From a virus, in IMG/VR virus record IMGVR_UViG_3300044675_007944, positions 1 through 35,130 of that record: a DNA stretch of 35,130 nucleotides; one strand, written 5' to 3'. Positions 16,665 through 24,288 of the stretch are shown here, piece by piece. The notes below the pieces were generated by a model, which did no database searches, was not told where the DNA came from, and saw only the letters and a list, made by a program, of their open reading frames with translations. Both the position numbers and the translations under genes were made by a program. Within the stretch, counting starts at the first letter, position 1. Each line of letters begins with the position of its first letter.

Positions 16665-17171
16665 ATGATCATCCCCTCCGCTTCCATCGCCTTCGAATCC
16701 GGTTTCCTCTGGACCCCGCCCACCCCGGGCGTAGCTGGCTCCTTCCAAGGCGTTGCGTCCGACCGTGTCGAGCTGACCGCCTCCAGCGCCATCAAGCTCA
16801 ACCTGCTGCCGACCAGCACCACCACCTATCTGCTGGATAACTTCCCCGCCATCGAGCTGGACAACGTGGCCGTCCAAACTCTCAGCGGATTCGCGGCCTC
16901 GTTTGATAAAATCAAAGGCGTCCACATCCGGGTCTCCGCCTACGATCCACTCAGCGCCTCCTCCGGCACCGTCACCGCCACCCTCACGGATGTTTTCGGA
17001 ACACAAGACTCCGCTCACATCCTCGGCATCGGCGATAACCTCGCCCTCACTCGCCGCGCCGGGATCACCGCCGTCGGCACCACCGCCATCCAGCTGGTCG
17101 CCACCAGCCCGGTCAATCTCCGCGTTGAGCTGATCCTCATTGGCGACGTCGTCTCCGGCCTCGGCACCTGA
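16665..17171 (+). CDS. Hypothetical beta-rich tail protein
   Basis: A 168-residue protein with no recognised domain, rich in Thr, Ser, Val and Ala and predicted as a beta sandwich (LTASSAIKLNLLPTSTTTYLLDNFPAIEL, then VTATLTDVFGTQDSAHILGIGDNLALTR and a final strand LRVELILIGDVV). It lies between the phosphoesterase-like protein and a glycosyltransferase gene. A minor tail or capsid decoration protein would fit. The start is ATG 16665, 12 bases after the previous stop. Confidence 0.6.
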   Translation: MIIPSASIAFESGFLWTPPTPGVAGSFQGVASDRVELTASSAIKLNLLPTSTTTYLLDNFPAIELDNVAVQTLSGFAASFDKIKGVHIRVSAYDPLSASSGTVTATLTDVFGTQDSAHILGIGDNLALTRRAGITAVGTTAIQLVATSPVNLRVELILIGDVVSGLGT

Positions 17172-17175
17172 TGCG

Positions 17176-18078
17176 ATGCACTGGATTGCCTGCCACTTCA
17201 ACCCGCTAGGGTACCAGCGTCCCGTCGATAACCTCCGACGGTTCCTCGACGGGATGCGCGGCCGCCCCGGGACACTGGTGGTGCTGGAACTGGCAGACCG
17301 CGGCGGCATCAACATCCAGACCACCCTCTCCGGCCTCACCACCATCCGGCTCCACATCCCGCAGGACACCCCGCCCTTCTGGTGGAAAGAGGGTCTCCTC
17401 AACTTTGCCATGGAGCACCTCCCGCCCGGGGTGGAGACCGTGGCCGTTCTGGATGCCGACATCGAGTTCCTGGATCCCGACTGGATGGCCCGCGCGGAAG
17501 ATGCCCTTTGGGTCCAGCCCGTCATCCATCCCTGGCATCGCGTCCGGTACACCAACGAGCACGGCATCGATGCCTGCTGCCGCGCCTCCACCGGCTACGG
17601 CGCATCTGTCAGGAGCCTTGATGAGTGGATCCAGTACCATCCCGGCTGCGCATGGGCCTTCCGCACCTCCTTCCTGCGGGAGATTGGCGGGTGGTACGTC
17701 TCCCCCATCAGCCACGGAGACACCCTCATGGCCCTGGCCTGCACCGGCCGACTCGCGGAAGACTCGCCCCGACTCCAGAAACTCTCGCCCGCCCACCGTG
17801 CCGACATCCTCCGCTGGGGTGCCCGCGTCACCTCCGCTGCCGGCGGCACCATTGGCTACTCCCGCGGCGAGATCCGCCACTGGTGGCACGGGCACGAGAG
17901 CCGCCGCCGCTACGCCGACCTCCCCTCACTCATTCAAGACTATGATCCCGCCACCGACCTATCTGCACCCTCTCCCCTCCCGCAATGGGCCCCTCACGCC
18001 ATCGCGGAAAAGCCGGAGATGGTCGCTGCCATCGCCGACTACTTCCGCCACCGGGACGAAGACGGGGCCGCGGATTGA
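17176..18078 (+). CDS. GT-A fold glycosyltransferase, family 2-like
   Basis: A 300-residue cytoplasmic enzyme predicted to move a sugar from a nucleotide-sugar donor. The start is ATG 17176 (HWIACHFNPLGYQRPVDNL). The Rossmann-like first half includes TLVVLELADRGG at about 33-44. The conserved WWKEGLLN lies at 69-76, and the DxD-type metal and nucleotide motif is LDADIEF with Asp93 and Asp95. HPGCAWAFRTSFLREIGGWY (about 155-174) is the acceptor region typical of the family, with HGDTLMALAC after it. There are no membrane segments. Set among tail genes, it may modify the phage tail, the host envelope after infection, or phage DNA. Host-surface modification to block superinfection is the usual interpretation of such genes. 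Substrate unknown. Confidence 0.8.
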   Translation: MHWIACHFNPLGYQRPVDNLRRFLDGMRGRPGTLVVLELADRGGINIQTTLSGLTTIRLHIPQDTPPFWWKEGLLNFAMEHLPPGVETVAVLDADIEFLDPDWMARAEDALWVQPVIHPWHRVRYTNEHGIDACCRASTGYGASVRSLDEWIQYHPGCAWAFRTSFLREIGGWYVSPISHGDTLMALACTGRLAEDSPRLQKLSPAHRADILRWGARVTSAAGGTIGYSRGEIRHWWHGHESRRRYADLPSLIQDYDPATDLSAPSPLPQWAPHAIAEKPEMVAAIADYFRHRDEDGAAD

Positions 18079-18127
18079 CACCCCCCGCAAAGGACAGCCA
18101 GCCACATCCCTACCGCGCCGCCAACCC

Positions 18128-18541
18128 ATGCCCTTACTCGCTGCCGCTTTCACCATCCCGGTCCTTGCCACCGCCCTTGCTGTTCCCGCCACCGCTTTGG
18201 TCATCGAGCATCCCCAAGCGGCCGACGTCTATGTTGTTCTGGGGGCAATCCTCGCGTCCCTCATTTCACTGATTGAAGCGCGGTACAAAGGGCGCGACTT
18301 CCGGCCAGCCCTCACAAATTTCATCTCCTCCGCACTGGCCGGGGTCTGCGCGCCCAAGATTGGATTTCTTTGTCTCGTCCAAATTGGAACGCTGACACAT
18401 GAGTCACTCATTGTAAGGGCGTGGGAGGCATGGGCCGCCGCCGGTTTTGTGTGCGGACTAAATGGGTGGCTGGTGATCCACAGTGCATCCGCCACCCTCA
18501 AGGGCTGGCTAACCAAAAACACCACGGACACTAACGAATGA
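18128..18541 (+). CDS. Holin-like membrane protein
   Basis: A 137-residue membrane protein with hydrophobic segments at roughly 4-26, 34-50, 62-85 and 100-118, a charged loop EARYKGRDFR at about 51-60 and a polar C-terminus. Size, segment number and nearness to an endolysin candidate fit a holin that would form membrane holes at lysis. The spike gene between them is unusual but overlaps by four bases (ATGA at 18538), so the genes are translated together. The start ATG 18128 follows a 49-base gap; an open frame upstream lies inside the glycosyltransferase gene. Another small phage membrane protein cannot be excluded. Confidence 0.6.
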   Translation: MPLLAAAFTIPVLATALAVPATALVIEHPQAADVYVVLGAILASLISLIEARYKGRDFRPALTNFISSALAGVCAPKIGFLCLVQIGTLTHESLIVRAWEAWAAAGFVCGLNGWLVIHSASATLKGWLTKNTTDTNE

Positions 18542-20388
18542 TCCGCACCGCAAACATTGAAGTCAGCCTGCAACGGCTGAACATCCTCCGACTTGAACAC
18601 CCGCAGGCCAACCCGCTCCGGCTGGTCTGCACGCTCCGCGCCGGGGAAACCCTGCCGTCTGGGCTGACGGTAACGGCAGAGATTCACACGTCGCGCAACG
18701 TCGCCGCAGAGACCACGCCGCTTGCCAGCAGCACCGTCACTGTCGCCGCAGACGCTGCCAGCTTCGACGTCTCATTCACATCCGAACAGCTTAACCAGAC
18801 CGTCACGCCGAACAGCACCCGGGCCTTGTGGCTCGTTGTGTACGGCGTCGGGGCGGAAGACCAGATTTACACCCTATCCGCCGCAGATTTGCTGCTGGGG
18901 TGGCACGCCATCAGCCAAGTCACCGCCGCACCGCCCAACGTTACTCTGTTTGTTGAGAAGGGCGGCGTGGCATGGGCGAGCGGCCGCAACTACGTCTCCG
19001 GCACCGTCGTCACGGTAGGCACCACCGCCTACGTCTGCACCGCCGACAACACCAGCACGACGGACGATGAGCCTGGAGAAGGAATGGAGTGGGAGTCGTT
19101 CTGGGTCGTTCTGAGCGGCGACGGCGGCGGTGCAACCAACCTCGGCGCAACGGTCTCCCCCACGCAGGTCGTTATCAATAGTGATACCGGCGACGATGCC
19201 ACCATTCCGGCGGCAGACGAAACGAACGCCGGCGTCATGCTGCCCGCGCAGGTGACGAAGCTGGCTGGCATCGCCGCCGGGGCGACGAAAAACAACATCA
19301 TCCATCTTTTCTGCCTGTCCGGCCAATCAAACAGTTACGGAGCCGGAGGCAATGCCGCGCAAGCCCCAACCCCAATGGCTGGGGCGTATCAATGGACATC
19401 CTCTGGCGGCGTGCAGGCGTTGACGCTGACGGCTGGCACATCCGGGGGGCAGACCCTCGGCACGTCATGTGCGGCAGCGTTTGCTAACGCCTACATTTCG
19501 GTTACAGGAAGAAAGGTTGGGATTGTTGGAGGAGTAATGATCGACGGAGCGGCGCAATCGTCACTGGCGGACGGCGGAAACGGAAACTTTGACGTTTCGG
19601 GAACACTTCGCGCCACAGTTGTGAGTCGGTATCTGGCGGCAAAGGCCGCGTTTGAAGCAGCAGGTTATCAGGTGGTAATGGCTGGCATTATTTGGCTACA
19701 GGGAGAGCAGGATGCGATTTACATTAATGTGGGGACAATTACTCAAGCGCAGTATCAATCGGCATTCGTGACGATGCTGGCTTATTACCGCACCAACATT
19801 GACGCCAATCTTCCCGTGTGGGTTGTGCGGACGGGGTTGCGAACATCCGCAAGTGATTTTGGATCAGCGGCTATTCGCGGCGGTCAGGAAAACGTCGCGG
19901 CGTCGGACAACAAAACACAAATTGCATATCGTGACACTGATACCTTCAGTTTTCGGTCAATGCTTGCCGACACGGTTCATTACAATCAGGCCGGGCAAAA
20001 TGAAGTTGGCTCTCGAGTCGGGCTTTTTGCGGCAGGAATTGAGCCGCGTGAGCCTCTGGCGTTGAAGGGGTCAACAACAACAATCCCTGTAACAATAGAC
20101 AATCAGGTAGTTCAAACACACAGCGGATACGTCCGGCTTGCATCAGATTCGGCAACCGCATCAAATCGCAGTATCGTGCTTACTGCCCCGCTAAAAACAG
20201 GTCAGATGCTGATGATTGAAAATGTAAATTCCGGGACTTTTATTCAACTCCCAAACGGACAGGCTAACTCATCTGGCGGTGGAGTTTGTTTCCTGAAGGC
20301 TGATTGGAATGCATCAAAACAAAAAGACATGCTCTTTCTTGTCAGCGATGGAGTGAACTGGATCGAAGTGACTCGCCAGGTTCCGTGA
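18538..20388 (+). CDS. Tail spike/fibre with SGNH (sialate O-acetylesterase-type) domain
   Basis: A 616-residue modular receptor-binding protein. Residues 1-130 form a beta-rich N-terminal domain that probably docks to the tail. Residues 143-192 resemble a CBM5/12 carbohydrate-binding module (WASGRNYVSGTVV..GTTAYVC...W.SFWVV). At 228-250 there is a classic fibre stem phrase, NAGVMLPAQVTKLAGIAAGAT. Residues 254-500 are an SGNH/SASA esterase: nucleophile Ser264 in LSGQSNSYG, block WLQGEQDA at 386-393, and Asp478/His481 in ADTVHYNQAG. Residues 505-616 are a beta C-terminal domain. It would remove acetyl groups from a surface polysaccharide during adsorption. DNA from about 19.45 kb on is visibly richer in A/T than the flanks. 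Confidence 0.8.
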   Translation: MIRTANIEVSLQRLNILRLEHPQANPLRLVCTLRAGETLPSGLTVTAEIHTSRNVAAETTPLASSTVTVAADAASFDVSFTSEQLNQTVTPNSTRALWLVVYGVGAEDQIYTLSAADLLLGWHAISQVTAAPPNVTLFVEKGGVAWASGRNYVSGTVVTVGTTAYVCTADNTSTTDDEPGEGMEWESFWVVLSGDGGGATNLGATVSPTQVVINSDTGDDATIPAADETNAGVMLPAQVTKLAGIAAGATKNNIIHLFCLSGQSNSYGAGGNAAQAPTPMAGAYQWTSSGGVQALTLTAGTSGGQTLGTSCAAAFANAYISVTGRKVGIVGGVMIDGAAQSSLADGGNGNFDVSGTLRATVVSRYLAAKAAFEAAGYQVVMAGIIWLQGEQDAIYINVGTITQAQYQSAFVTMLAYYRTNIDANLPVWVVRTGLRTSASDFGSAAIRGGQENVAASDNKTQIAYRDTDTFSFRSMLADTVHYNQAGQNEVGSRVGLFAAGIEPREPLALKGSTTTIPVTIDNQVVQTHSGYVRLASDSATASNRSIVLTAPLKTGQMLMIENVNSGTFIQLPNGQANSSGGGVCFLKADWNASKQKDMLFLVSDGVNWIEVTRQVP

Positions 20389-20414
20389 CTATAACCACAA
20401 CCCCATAACAAACC

Positions 20415-20708
20415 ATGGAAACGCCAACCACCGAAGAATCAGGACCACCAGTCACGGAAACCGGACCAGTCCGCCCGCCGGTCATCATCACGCCGCCGCC
20501 GCTGACTCTGGAGCAGGCTGACAAGATCGCCAAGGCCATCGAAGCCATCGAAGCGGCGATTGAGTCGCTAGGAACCGTTGGCGGTGCGTTCGCCCGGTTG
20601 CTGCTTGGCAAAGTGTTGGAAGGGCTTCGTGCTATGGGTCCGATTCCGCCACTTGGGCCGTCAGGGGGAACCGAAGAACCGTCAACCCCGCCCTCCACCA
20701 CGCCATGA
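20415..20708 (+). CDS. Small hypothetical protein of the lysis region
   Basis: A 97-residue protein with a Pro/Thr-rich N-terminal third, a helix of about 45 residues (LTLEQADKIAKAIEAIEAAIESLGTVGGAFARLLLGKVLEGL) that is amphipathic and more hydrophobic at its end, and a Pro/Ser/Thr tail. It overlaps the lipoprotein gene by four bases (ATGA at 20705). Association with lysis proteins is suggested only by position. The leader ends in CCCATAACAAACC, which is identical to a 13-base sequence at 5713-5725 before another gene. Confidence 0.6.
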   Translation: METPTTEESGPPVTETGPVRPPVIITPPPLTLEQADKIAKAIEAIEAAIESLGTVGGAFARLLLGKVLEGLRAMGPIPPLGPSGGTEEPSTPPSTTP

Positions 20709-20878
20709 AGCCACTCCTCCTCTCCATCGTCGCCGCCCTGCTTCCATCCTGCGCCGGTCCCTCCGGTGGCCTTCATCTGGAATACAACGGGCAGGTGGGC
20801 CTCGTCCCCTATCGACTCGCCTACAGCGGCGGCAAAGCCGTCGTCTCCGTGCAAATCCGCCCCTCCTTCCAGAAGTGA
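20705..20878 (+). CDS. Small lipoprotein, possible outer-membrane spanin
   Basis: A 57-residue protein with a short signal peptide and lipobox LLPSC, giving a lipid-modified cysteine at residue 16 and a mature part of only about 42 residues. It overlaps the gene before (ATGA) and the gene after (GTGA at 20875), so all three are translated as a unit with the endolysin candidate. Tiny phage lipoproteins next to endolysin genes are often o-spanins (Rz1-like) that fuse the membranes, but this one is not Pro-rich and has no clear i-spanin partner, so the role is open. Confidence 0.6.
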   Translation: MKPLLLSIVAALLPSCAGPSGGLHLEYNGQVGLVPYRLAYSGGKAVVSVQIRPSFQK

Positions 20879-21426
20879 TTCCTCCCTCGCGCCCTCAACT
20901 CACCCGCGAGGATCTGGAAGCCCGGATCCGCGCCGCGCATCCTGCCCGCCAGCTGCTCCCATTCACCATCGTGGGCCTTCGCGGCTACTACCGCGACAGC
21001 ATGGGAGCCGTGGGCCGCAATGATCGAGGCATCTACGACGACGCCCTCTGCATCCTCAGTCCGAACGTCTTTGCCGCCTTCAACGGCAACACCGACCCGT
21101 CTGTCAGTCGCCCCGGGATGGCAGTGCTGGAGCCCGGGTGGTGGGACAGTTACCAGTTTGATGTACACGGTGGGTCCGTCCCTCACCCAGCCATCTGCCA
21201 GCGCCGCGCCCCCGTCACTGTCCGGCGCGACGGCACCGGCCTCGACGCCGGCATGTTCGGCATCAACATCCACCGCGGCGGCCGGAACACCACCTCCTCC
21301 CTCGGCTGCCAGACCGTCCCCCCAACCCAGTGGGATGCCTTCTATTCCCTCGCCAAAACCGAAGCCGTCCGCCTCTTCGGCAAAAACTGGAACAGGTCCC
21401 TCGTCAGCTACATCCTCCTGGCCTGA
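20875..21426 (+). CDS. Putative endolysin / cell-wall-active enzyme with IH..SxGCQ motif
   Basis: A 183-residue protein starting at GTG 20875 inside the stop of the lipoprotein gene. The first 35 residues are a Pro/Arg-rich start and helix; the rest reads as a compact enzyme domain: NDRGIYDDALCILSP, then FNGNTDPS, DVHGGS, a cysteine, and near the end FGINIHRGG followed by SSLGCQTVPPTQWDAFY. His followed by Ser-x-Gly-Cys is the signature of L,D-transpeptidase-like (YkuD-type) catalytic sites and of phage cell-wall enzymes using this fold. As the last late gene after holin and lipoprotein candidates, endolysin is the best call. No signal peptide, so release would depend on a holin. Confidence 0.65.
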   Translation: MIPPSRPQLTREDLEARIRAAHPARQLLPFTIVGLRGYYRDSMGAVGRNDRGIYDDALCILSPNVFAAFNGNTDPSVSRPGMAVLEPGWWDSYQFDVHGGSVPHPAICQRRAPVTVRRDGTGLDAGMFGINIHRGGRNTTSSLGCQTVPPTQWDAFYSLAKTEAVRLFGKNWNRSLVSYILLA

Positions 21427-21468
21427 ACCGCCATTTGCGCTCATGCGCGGTAGTTGCAAAAGGTCAAA

Positions 21469-21488
21469 ATGTAGCAGCAATGTAGCAG
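21469..21488 (+). repeat. Left pair of arm-type repeats
   Basis: Two copies of ATGTAGCAG at 21469-21477 and 21480-21488, 11 bases apart, same orientation as the right-hand pair. Confidence 0.75.
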
Positions 21489-21499
21489 TCAGTGACCAG

Positions 21500-21540
21500 A
21501 AAAAACCCCTCCACCGGGGAATTTCCCGAAGTGGAGGGGT
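21500..21540 (-). terminator. tRNA terminator carried in attP
   Basis: A 10-bp stem (21505-21514 with 21531-21540) and an inner 4-bp stem, followed on the minus strand by six T's (A's at 21500-21505). There is no T tract on the plus side, so it works in the minus direction, directly behind the minus-strand tRNA 3' end. It is therefore most simply the terminator of the host tRNA gene, copied into attP. Confidence 0.8.
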
Positions 21541-21542
21541 AA

Positions 21543-21571
21543 TGGTCGGGCTGGCGGGATTCGAACCCACG
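21543..21571 (-). other. 3' end of a tRNA gene (attachment core)
   Basis: On the minus strand the sequence reads as a T arm (GTGGG TTCGAAT CCCGC), the 3' acceptor strand CAGCCCG, discriminator A and an encoded CCA. No matching 5' acceptor CGGGCTG, D arm or anticodon arm is found in the next 100 bases, so this is a fragment and not a working gene. A CGGG-starting acceptor is common in tRNA-Pro, but the isotype cannot be set from this end. Confidence 0.8.
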
Positions 21572-21645
21572 GATGGAGGTGGTGTGATGGTGACCGGGAT
21601 TTAGTGGGGAGATGGGGCGTGATTGCGTGTGGTTTACGGTGGCGG

Positions 21646-21665
21646 ATGTAGCGGGGATGTAGCAG
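21646..21665 (+). repeat. Right pair of arm-type repeats
   Basis: ATGTAGCGG at 21646-21654 and ATGTAGCAG at 21657-21665, 11 bases apart, matching the left pair across the tRNA core. Confidence 0.75.
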
Positions 21666-21673
21666 GTGGGGGG

Positions 21674-22957
21674 ATGGCATCGGTGCATCGGCGAAAAGGG
21701 ACACGGTTCTGGTCGGCGCTTTTCCTCCTGCCTGGAGGGGGGCGCTTTTTTCGGTCCACGGGACTGGAGGATAAGGGGGAGGCGTTGAGGCTGGCGATGG
21801 AATGGGAGAGGCTGGCAAAGGGGCCGGCACCGTCGTCCCTAGAGCAGGCGCGGCGGGTGACGGCGGAGGTGGTGGGGCGATTGATGGGGGCGGAGGTGGT
21901 GGCGCGGGTGACGTGCAAGGCGTATGCGACGCAGTGGCTGGCGGCGCTCAAGGGATCTGTGGCGGACTCCACGCTGACGTTTTACTCCGGTGCCCTGAAG
22001 GCGTGGCTGGAGTGGATGGGGCCGCGGGCGGATGGGCCGCTGGATGGGGTGGAGCTGGGGGATGTGGTGGCGTGGCGGGCGGAGGAACTAAAGCGGGTGA
22101 AGGGAAAGACGGCTGGGCATCGGGTGAAGGTGGTGCGATCAATGTTCCGAGAAGCGGTGGCGCGGGGCTATCTGCGGCGGGATCCCACCGAGGGCCTCCG
22201 GGCGCTGAAGAAGGAGAGGGGCAGTCCGGAGGAGCGGAAGCGCAGGCCATTCACCCGGGAGGAGCTTGGCCGTGTGCTGGCGGTGTGTGATCCGGATTGG
22301 CGGCTGCTGGTGCGGCTGGGCCTGGTGACCGGTCAACGGCTGGGGGATCTGATCCGCATGGATTGGGCCCGGCTGGATCTGAGTGCTGGGCTGTGGGTGC
22401 TGACGACTGGGAAAACATCGAAGCGGCTGGTGGTGCCGCTGCCGGAGGATGTGGTGCGGGATCTGGCGGAGCGGTGCGGGAGTGCTGTGCGGGGGGCGGT
22501 GTTTCCGGAGCTGGTGGCGGAAGTGGAGGCGGCAAAGGGGTATGTGGGGAGCATCTCAAAGGCGTTTGCTCACGCGCTCTGGTTGGCGGGGCTGCGGGCA
22601 ATCAATCCCTATGGCCGGCAGCCGAAGCGTCGTGAGGATGATGCGGGGGCAACGCGGGAACAGCATGAGCTGAGCTTCCATAGCCTGAGGCATACCGCGA
22701 GGACGTGGCTGGAGGAGGCGGGGCAGCCAAAGGCGGTGATTGATGCCTTAATAGGACATAGTGGCGACACTGGCAAAATCTACACCACCGTGGGACTGGA
22801 TGCGCTCCGGGCGGCGGCGGCGGTGCTGGGTGGAAATCCTGTTGCGTCTCCTGCCGGGAATGTGGCAACGTCAATAAATGAGCCGACACCGCAAACCGCA
22901 GGAGGAGACGAACGAGCCGATGCGCCAGCAGCTGGCGGCGATGCGGCGGGCGGCTGA
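21674..22957 (+). CDS. int: Tyrosine recombinase integrase
   Basis: A 427-residue site-specific recombinase that integrates and excises the phage at attP/attB. Start ATG 21674 is preferred over one at 21623, because the earlier start would place Gly-rich residues and the arm repeats in the coding region. Residues 1-60 resemble an arm-binding domain (RKGTRFWSALFL), 75-170 a core-binding SAM-like domain, and 190-385 the catalytic domain: Arg222 in VTGQRLGDL, Lys247 in TTGKTSKRL, His336 and Arg339 in FHSLRHTART, His362 in LIGHSGD, and nucleophile Tyr370 in KIYTTVG. All catalytic residues are present. A low-complexity Ala/Gly tail overlaps the next gene. Codons switch here from C-rich to G-rich wobble. 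Confidence 0.95.
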   Translation: MASVHRRKGTRFWSALFLLPGGGRFFRSTGLEDKGEALRLAMEWERLAKGPAPSSLEQARRVTAEVVGRLMGAEVVARVTCKAYATQWLAALKGSVADSTLTFYSGALKAWLEWMGPRADGPLDGVELGDVVAWRAEELKRVKGKTAGHRVKVVRSMFREAVARGYLRRDPTEGLRALKKERGSPEERKRRPFTREELGRVLAVCDPDWRLLVRLGLVTGQRLGDLIRMDWARLDLSAGLWVLTTGKTSKRLVVPLPEDVVRDLAERCGSAVRGAVFPELVAEVEAAKGYVGSISKAFAHALWLAGLRAINPYGRQPKRREDDAGATREQHELSFHSLRHTARTWLEEAGQPKAVIDALIGHSGDTGKIYTTVGLDALRAAAAVLGGNPVASPAGNVATSINEPTPQTAGGDERADAPAAGGDAAGG

Positions 22958-23093
22958 TGAGCAGATGGAACGTCTGGAAGCCGTGGCGCTGGATCTGCTG
23001 GCTGAAATCCGCATGGCGCGGCGGTGCCTGACGCGGCGGACCGGAAAGTTGCGGCTGGAAAAACGGGGCGGAGATGGTAGGGGGTGCGGATGA
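22878..23093 (+). CDS. Small helical protein overlapping int
   Basis: A 71-residue, Arg-rich protein with one long helix (PMRQQLAAMRRAADEQMERLEAVALDLLAEIRMARRCL), starting inside the last 80 bases of int in another frame and overlapping the next start by four bases (ATGA at 23090). A small basic protein beside an integrase could be an excisionase-type factor, but no winged helix is visible, so it stays hypothetical. The coupling to both neighbours supports that it is real. Confidence 0.55.
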   Translation: MSRHRKPQEETNEPMRQQLAAMRRAADEQMERLEAVALDLLAEIRMARRCLTRRTGKLRLEKRGGDGRGCG

Positions 23094-23674
23094 ATGTGAA
23101 ACTGCTGATCGTGGTGCTGGGGCTCTGGGTGTCTGCCATGACGGCGCTGGCTGGGGCGCGGGAAGCGTACAAGGCGGCGGTGGCGGCCATAGAAGCGGCC
23201 AGAACGGAGCAGCAGGTGGAGGATGCGTTTGAGAAAGGGCGGCTGGGGATCTTTGGTGATCCAGAGGTGCGGGTGTGGAGTGAATTGCTGGACAAGGCGA
23301 GGGCGGAAGGATGGAAACGGGTGGGCTTGCCTAACGGCATCAAGGTGACGCATGCGGGGGTGAAGCCGAAGAAGCTGCCAGACGGAAGGGTGGTGCCGGT
23401 GCGCGTGTTCGGGTTTGAGGTCACCGGGGCCTATCCTGTGAAGGAGGTGTGGGGCGCGGTGGTGTGGATGGACGTGAATGGGAACATGGTGCGGCGCTCG
23501 ACCGAGCAGTGCTTTTTCACGTCGGAATCTGACAAGGACGTGGTGCAGCCCGGGAAATCCGTGATGCGTGAGAATGATATTTTTCTGTATGCCATGGGGT
23601 CCGATGAAGGAGATCCGGCCGCGGGGATGCAGGCGGTGGTGGTGATTCAGCGGGTGCTGCACGTTCAAAAGTAG
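23090..23674 (+). CDS. Secreted hypothetical protein, possible lysogenic conversion gene
   Basis: A 194-residue protein with a clear Sec signal peptide (MNVKLLIVVLGLWVSAMTALAGA, cleavage after about residue 21). The mature part starts with a helical segment EAYKAAVAAIEAARTEQQVEDAFEKG and continues as beta strands (VVPVRVFGFEVTGAYPVKEVWGAVVWMDVNGNMV). No catalytic motif is recognised. It sits between int and a bidirectional terminator, the usual place for 'moron' genes expressed from the prophage. The ATG at 23090 overlaps the previous stop; a GTG two codons upstream is less likely. Superinfection exclusion or envelope modification would suit, without direct evidence. Confidence 0.7.
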   Translation: MNVKLLIVVLGLWVSAMTALAGAREAYKAAVAAIEAARTEQQVEDAFEKGRLGIFGDPEVRVWSELLDKARAEGWKRVGLPNGIKVTHAGVKPKKLPDGRVVPVRVFGFEVTGAYPVKEVWGAVVWMDVNGNMVRRSTEQCFFTSESDKDVVQPGKSVMRENDIFLYAMGSDEGDPAAGMQAVVVIQRVLHVQK

Positions 23675-23691
23675 AATCCCGCAACAATGGA

Positions 23692-23723
23692 AAACCCCGC
23701 TCGGATGATACCGGGCGGGGTTT
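23692..23723. terminator. Bidirectional terminator between convergent genes
   Basis: A 13-bp stem (23692-23704 with 23711-23723, one G-T pair) with loop ATGATA. A's on the left and TTTCTTT on the right give a T tract in both directions. It lies between the + strand int operon and the - strand repressor operon, ending both. Confidence 0.9.
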
Positions 23724-23750
23724 CTTTGTGTGGGCTGAAGCGCTGCTGGC

Positions 23751-24260
23751 TCAGTGCTGGGCGGCAGATGTGGGGAAGGATGACCAATCCAGATCAATGC
23801 CGAAATCCTTGCGGTGGGCCTCGGCGATCTGGGCCGTCATGGCCTGAATGATTCGGTCCGACTCAGAAGACGGTTCCCGGGATTGCCTCTGAAAGTCAAT
23901 CAGCTTTTGCAGGTGAAGTGCCGTGTTCATCATCGCGAGGTAATGGGCGGCTATGGTTTCAGGCTGAAGCGCTGGGTGGCGCTGGAGTCTGGCAAAGGTC
24001 CTGGCGGACTCTTCGCGAATGATGCGGGCATGGTGGGGGCTGTCTTGTGGTGGCGGGGTGATGCGGCGGAGTTCATCGGGGCGGCAGTGGAAAATCTCTC
24101 CCTCCTCGTCGTCGCGAACGGCTATCTGCCCGCCGGCAACATCCAACGCGGTGACGGTTCCGGAAAACAGAAATCCTGACATATCTTTTCCCTTGATGAC
24201 GAAGCCTTCGTTTTCGCGGACTTCCACGCGGTCTCCGATGCTGAATTGTGGTGTGCTCAT
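23751..24260 (-). CDS. Hypothetical protein of the repressor operon, SH3-like N-terminus
   Basis: A 169-residue protein, second gene of a two-gene minus-strand unit behind the repressor candidate. Residues 1-60 have the pattern SIGDRVEV....FVIKG......SGTVTALDVAGGQIAVRDDEEGEIFHC, a small beta-barrel like KOW/SH3 or carbamoyl-type modules. The rest is helical with HHARIIREESARTFARLQ and QPETIAAHYLAMMNTALHLQKLIDFQ. No enzyme motif is seen. The leader on the minus strand, CAACCAACCACAACA, is A/C-rich like other leaders in this genome. As it would be made with the repressor in the lysogen, an immunity or superinfection role is possible. Confidence 0.7.
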   Translation of the reverse strand: MSTPQFSIGDRVEVRENEGFVIKGKDMSGFLFSGTVTALDVAGGQIAVRDDEEGEIFHCRPDELRRITPPPQDSPHHARIIREESARTFARLQRHPALQPETIAAHYLAMMNTALHLQKLIDFQRQSREPSSESDRIIQAMTAQIAEAHRKDFGIDLDWSSFPTSAAQH

Positions 24261-24288
24261 TGTTGTGGTTGGTTGAATGTGGGGAGGA

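Larger units (their letters stand above)
21469..21665 (+). other. Phage attachment site attP
   Basis: This intergenic stretch, immediately before the integrase, holds a tRNA 3' end plus its terminator (core, about 21500-21571) flanked on both sides by pairs of direct repeats ATGTAGC(A/G)G. The pairs are at 21469 and 21480 (left) and 21646 and 21657 (right), each spaced 11 bases, one helical turn. This is the arm-core-arm plan of an attP used by a lambda-type tyrosine integrase. The right pair ends nine bases before the integrase start, so integrase could repress its own gene. Confidence 0.8.

Noticed and set aside
21541-21673. A complete tRNA gene beside int
   Set aside because: Only the T arm, 3' acceptor and CCA are present; no 5' acceptor partner, D arm or anticodon arm is found in range.
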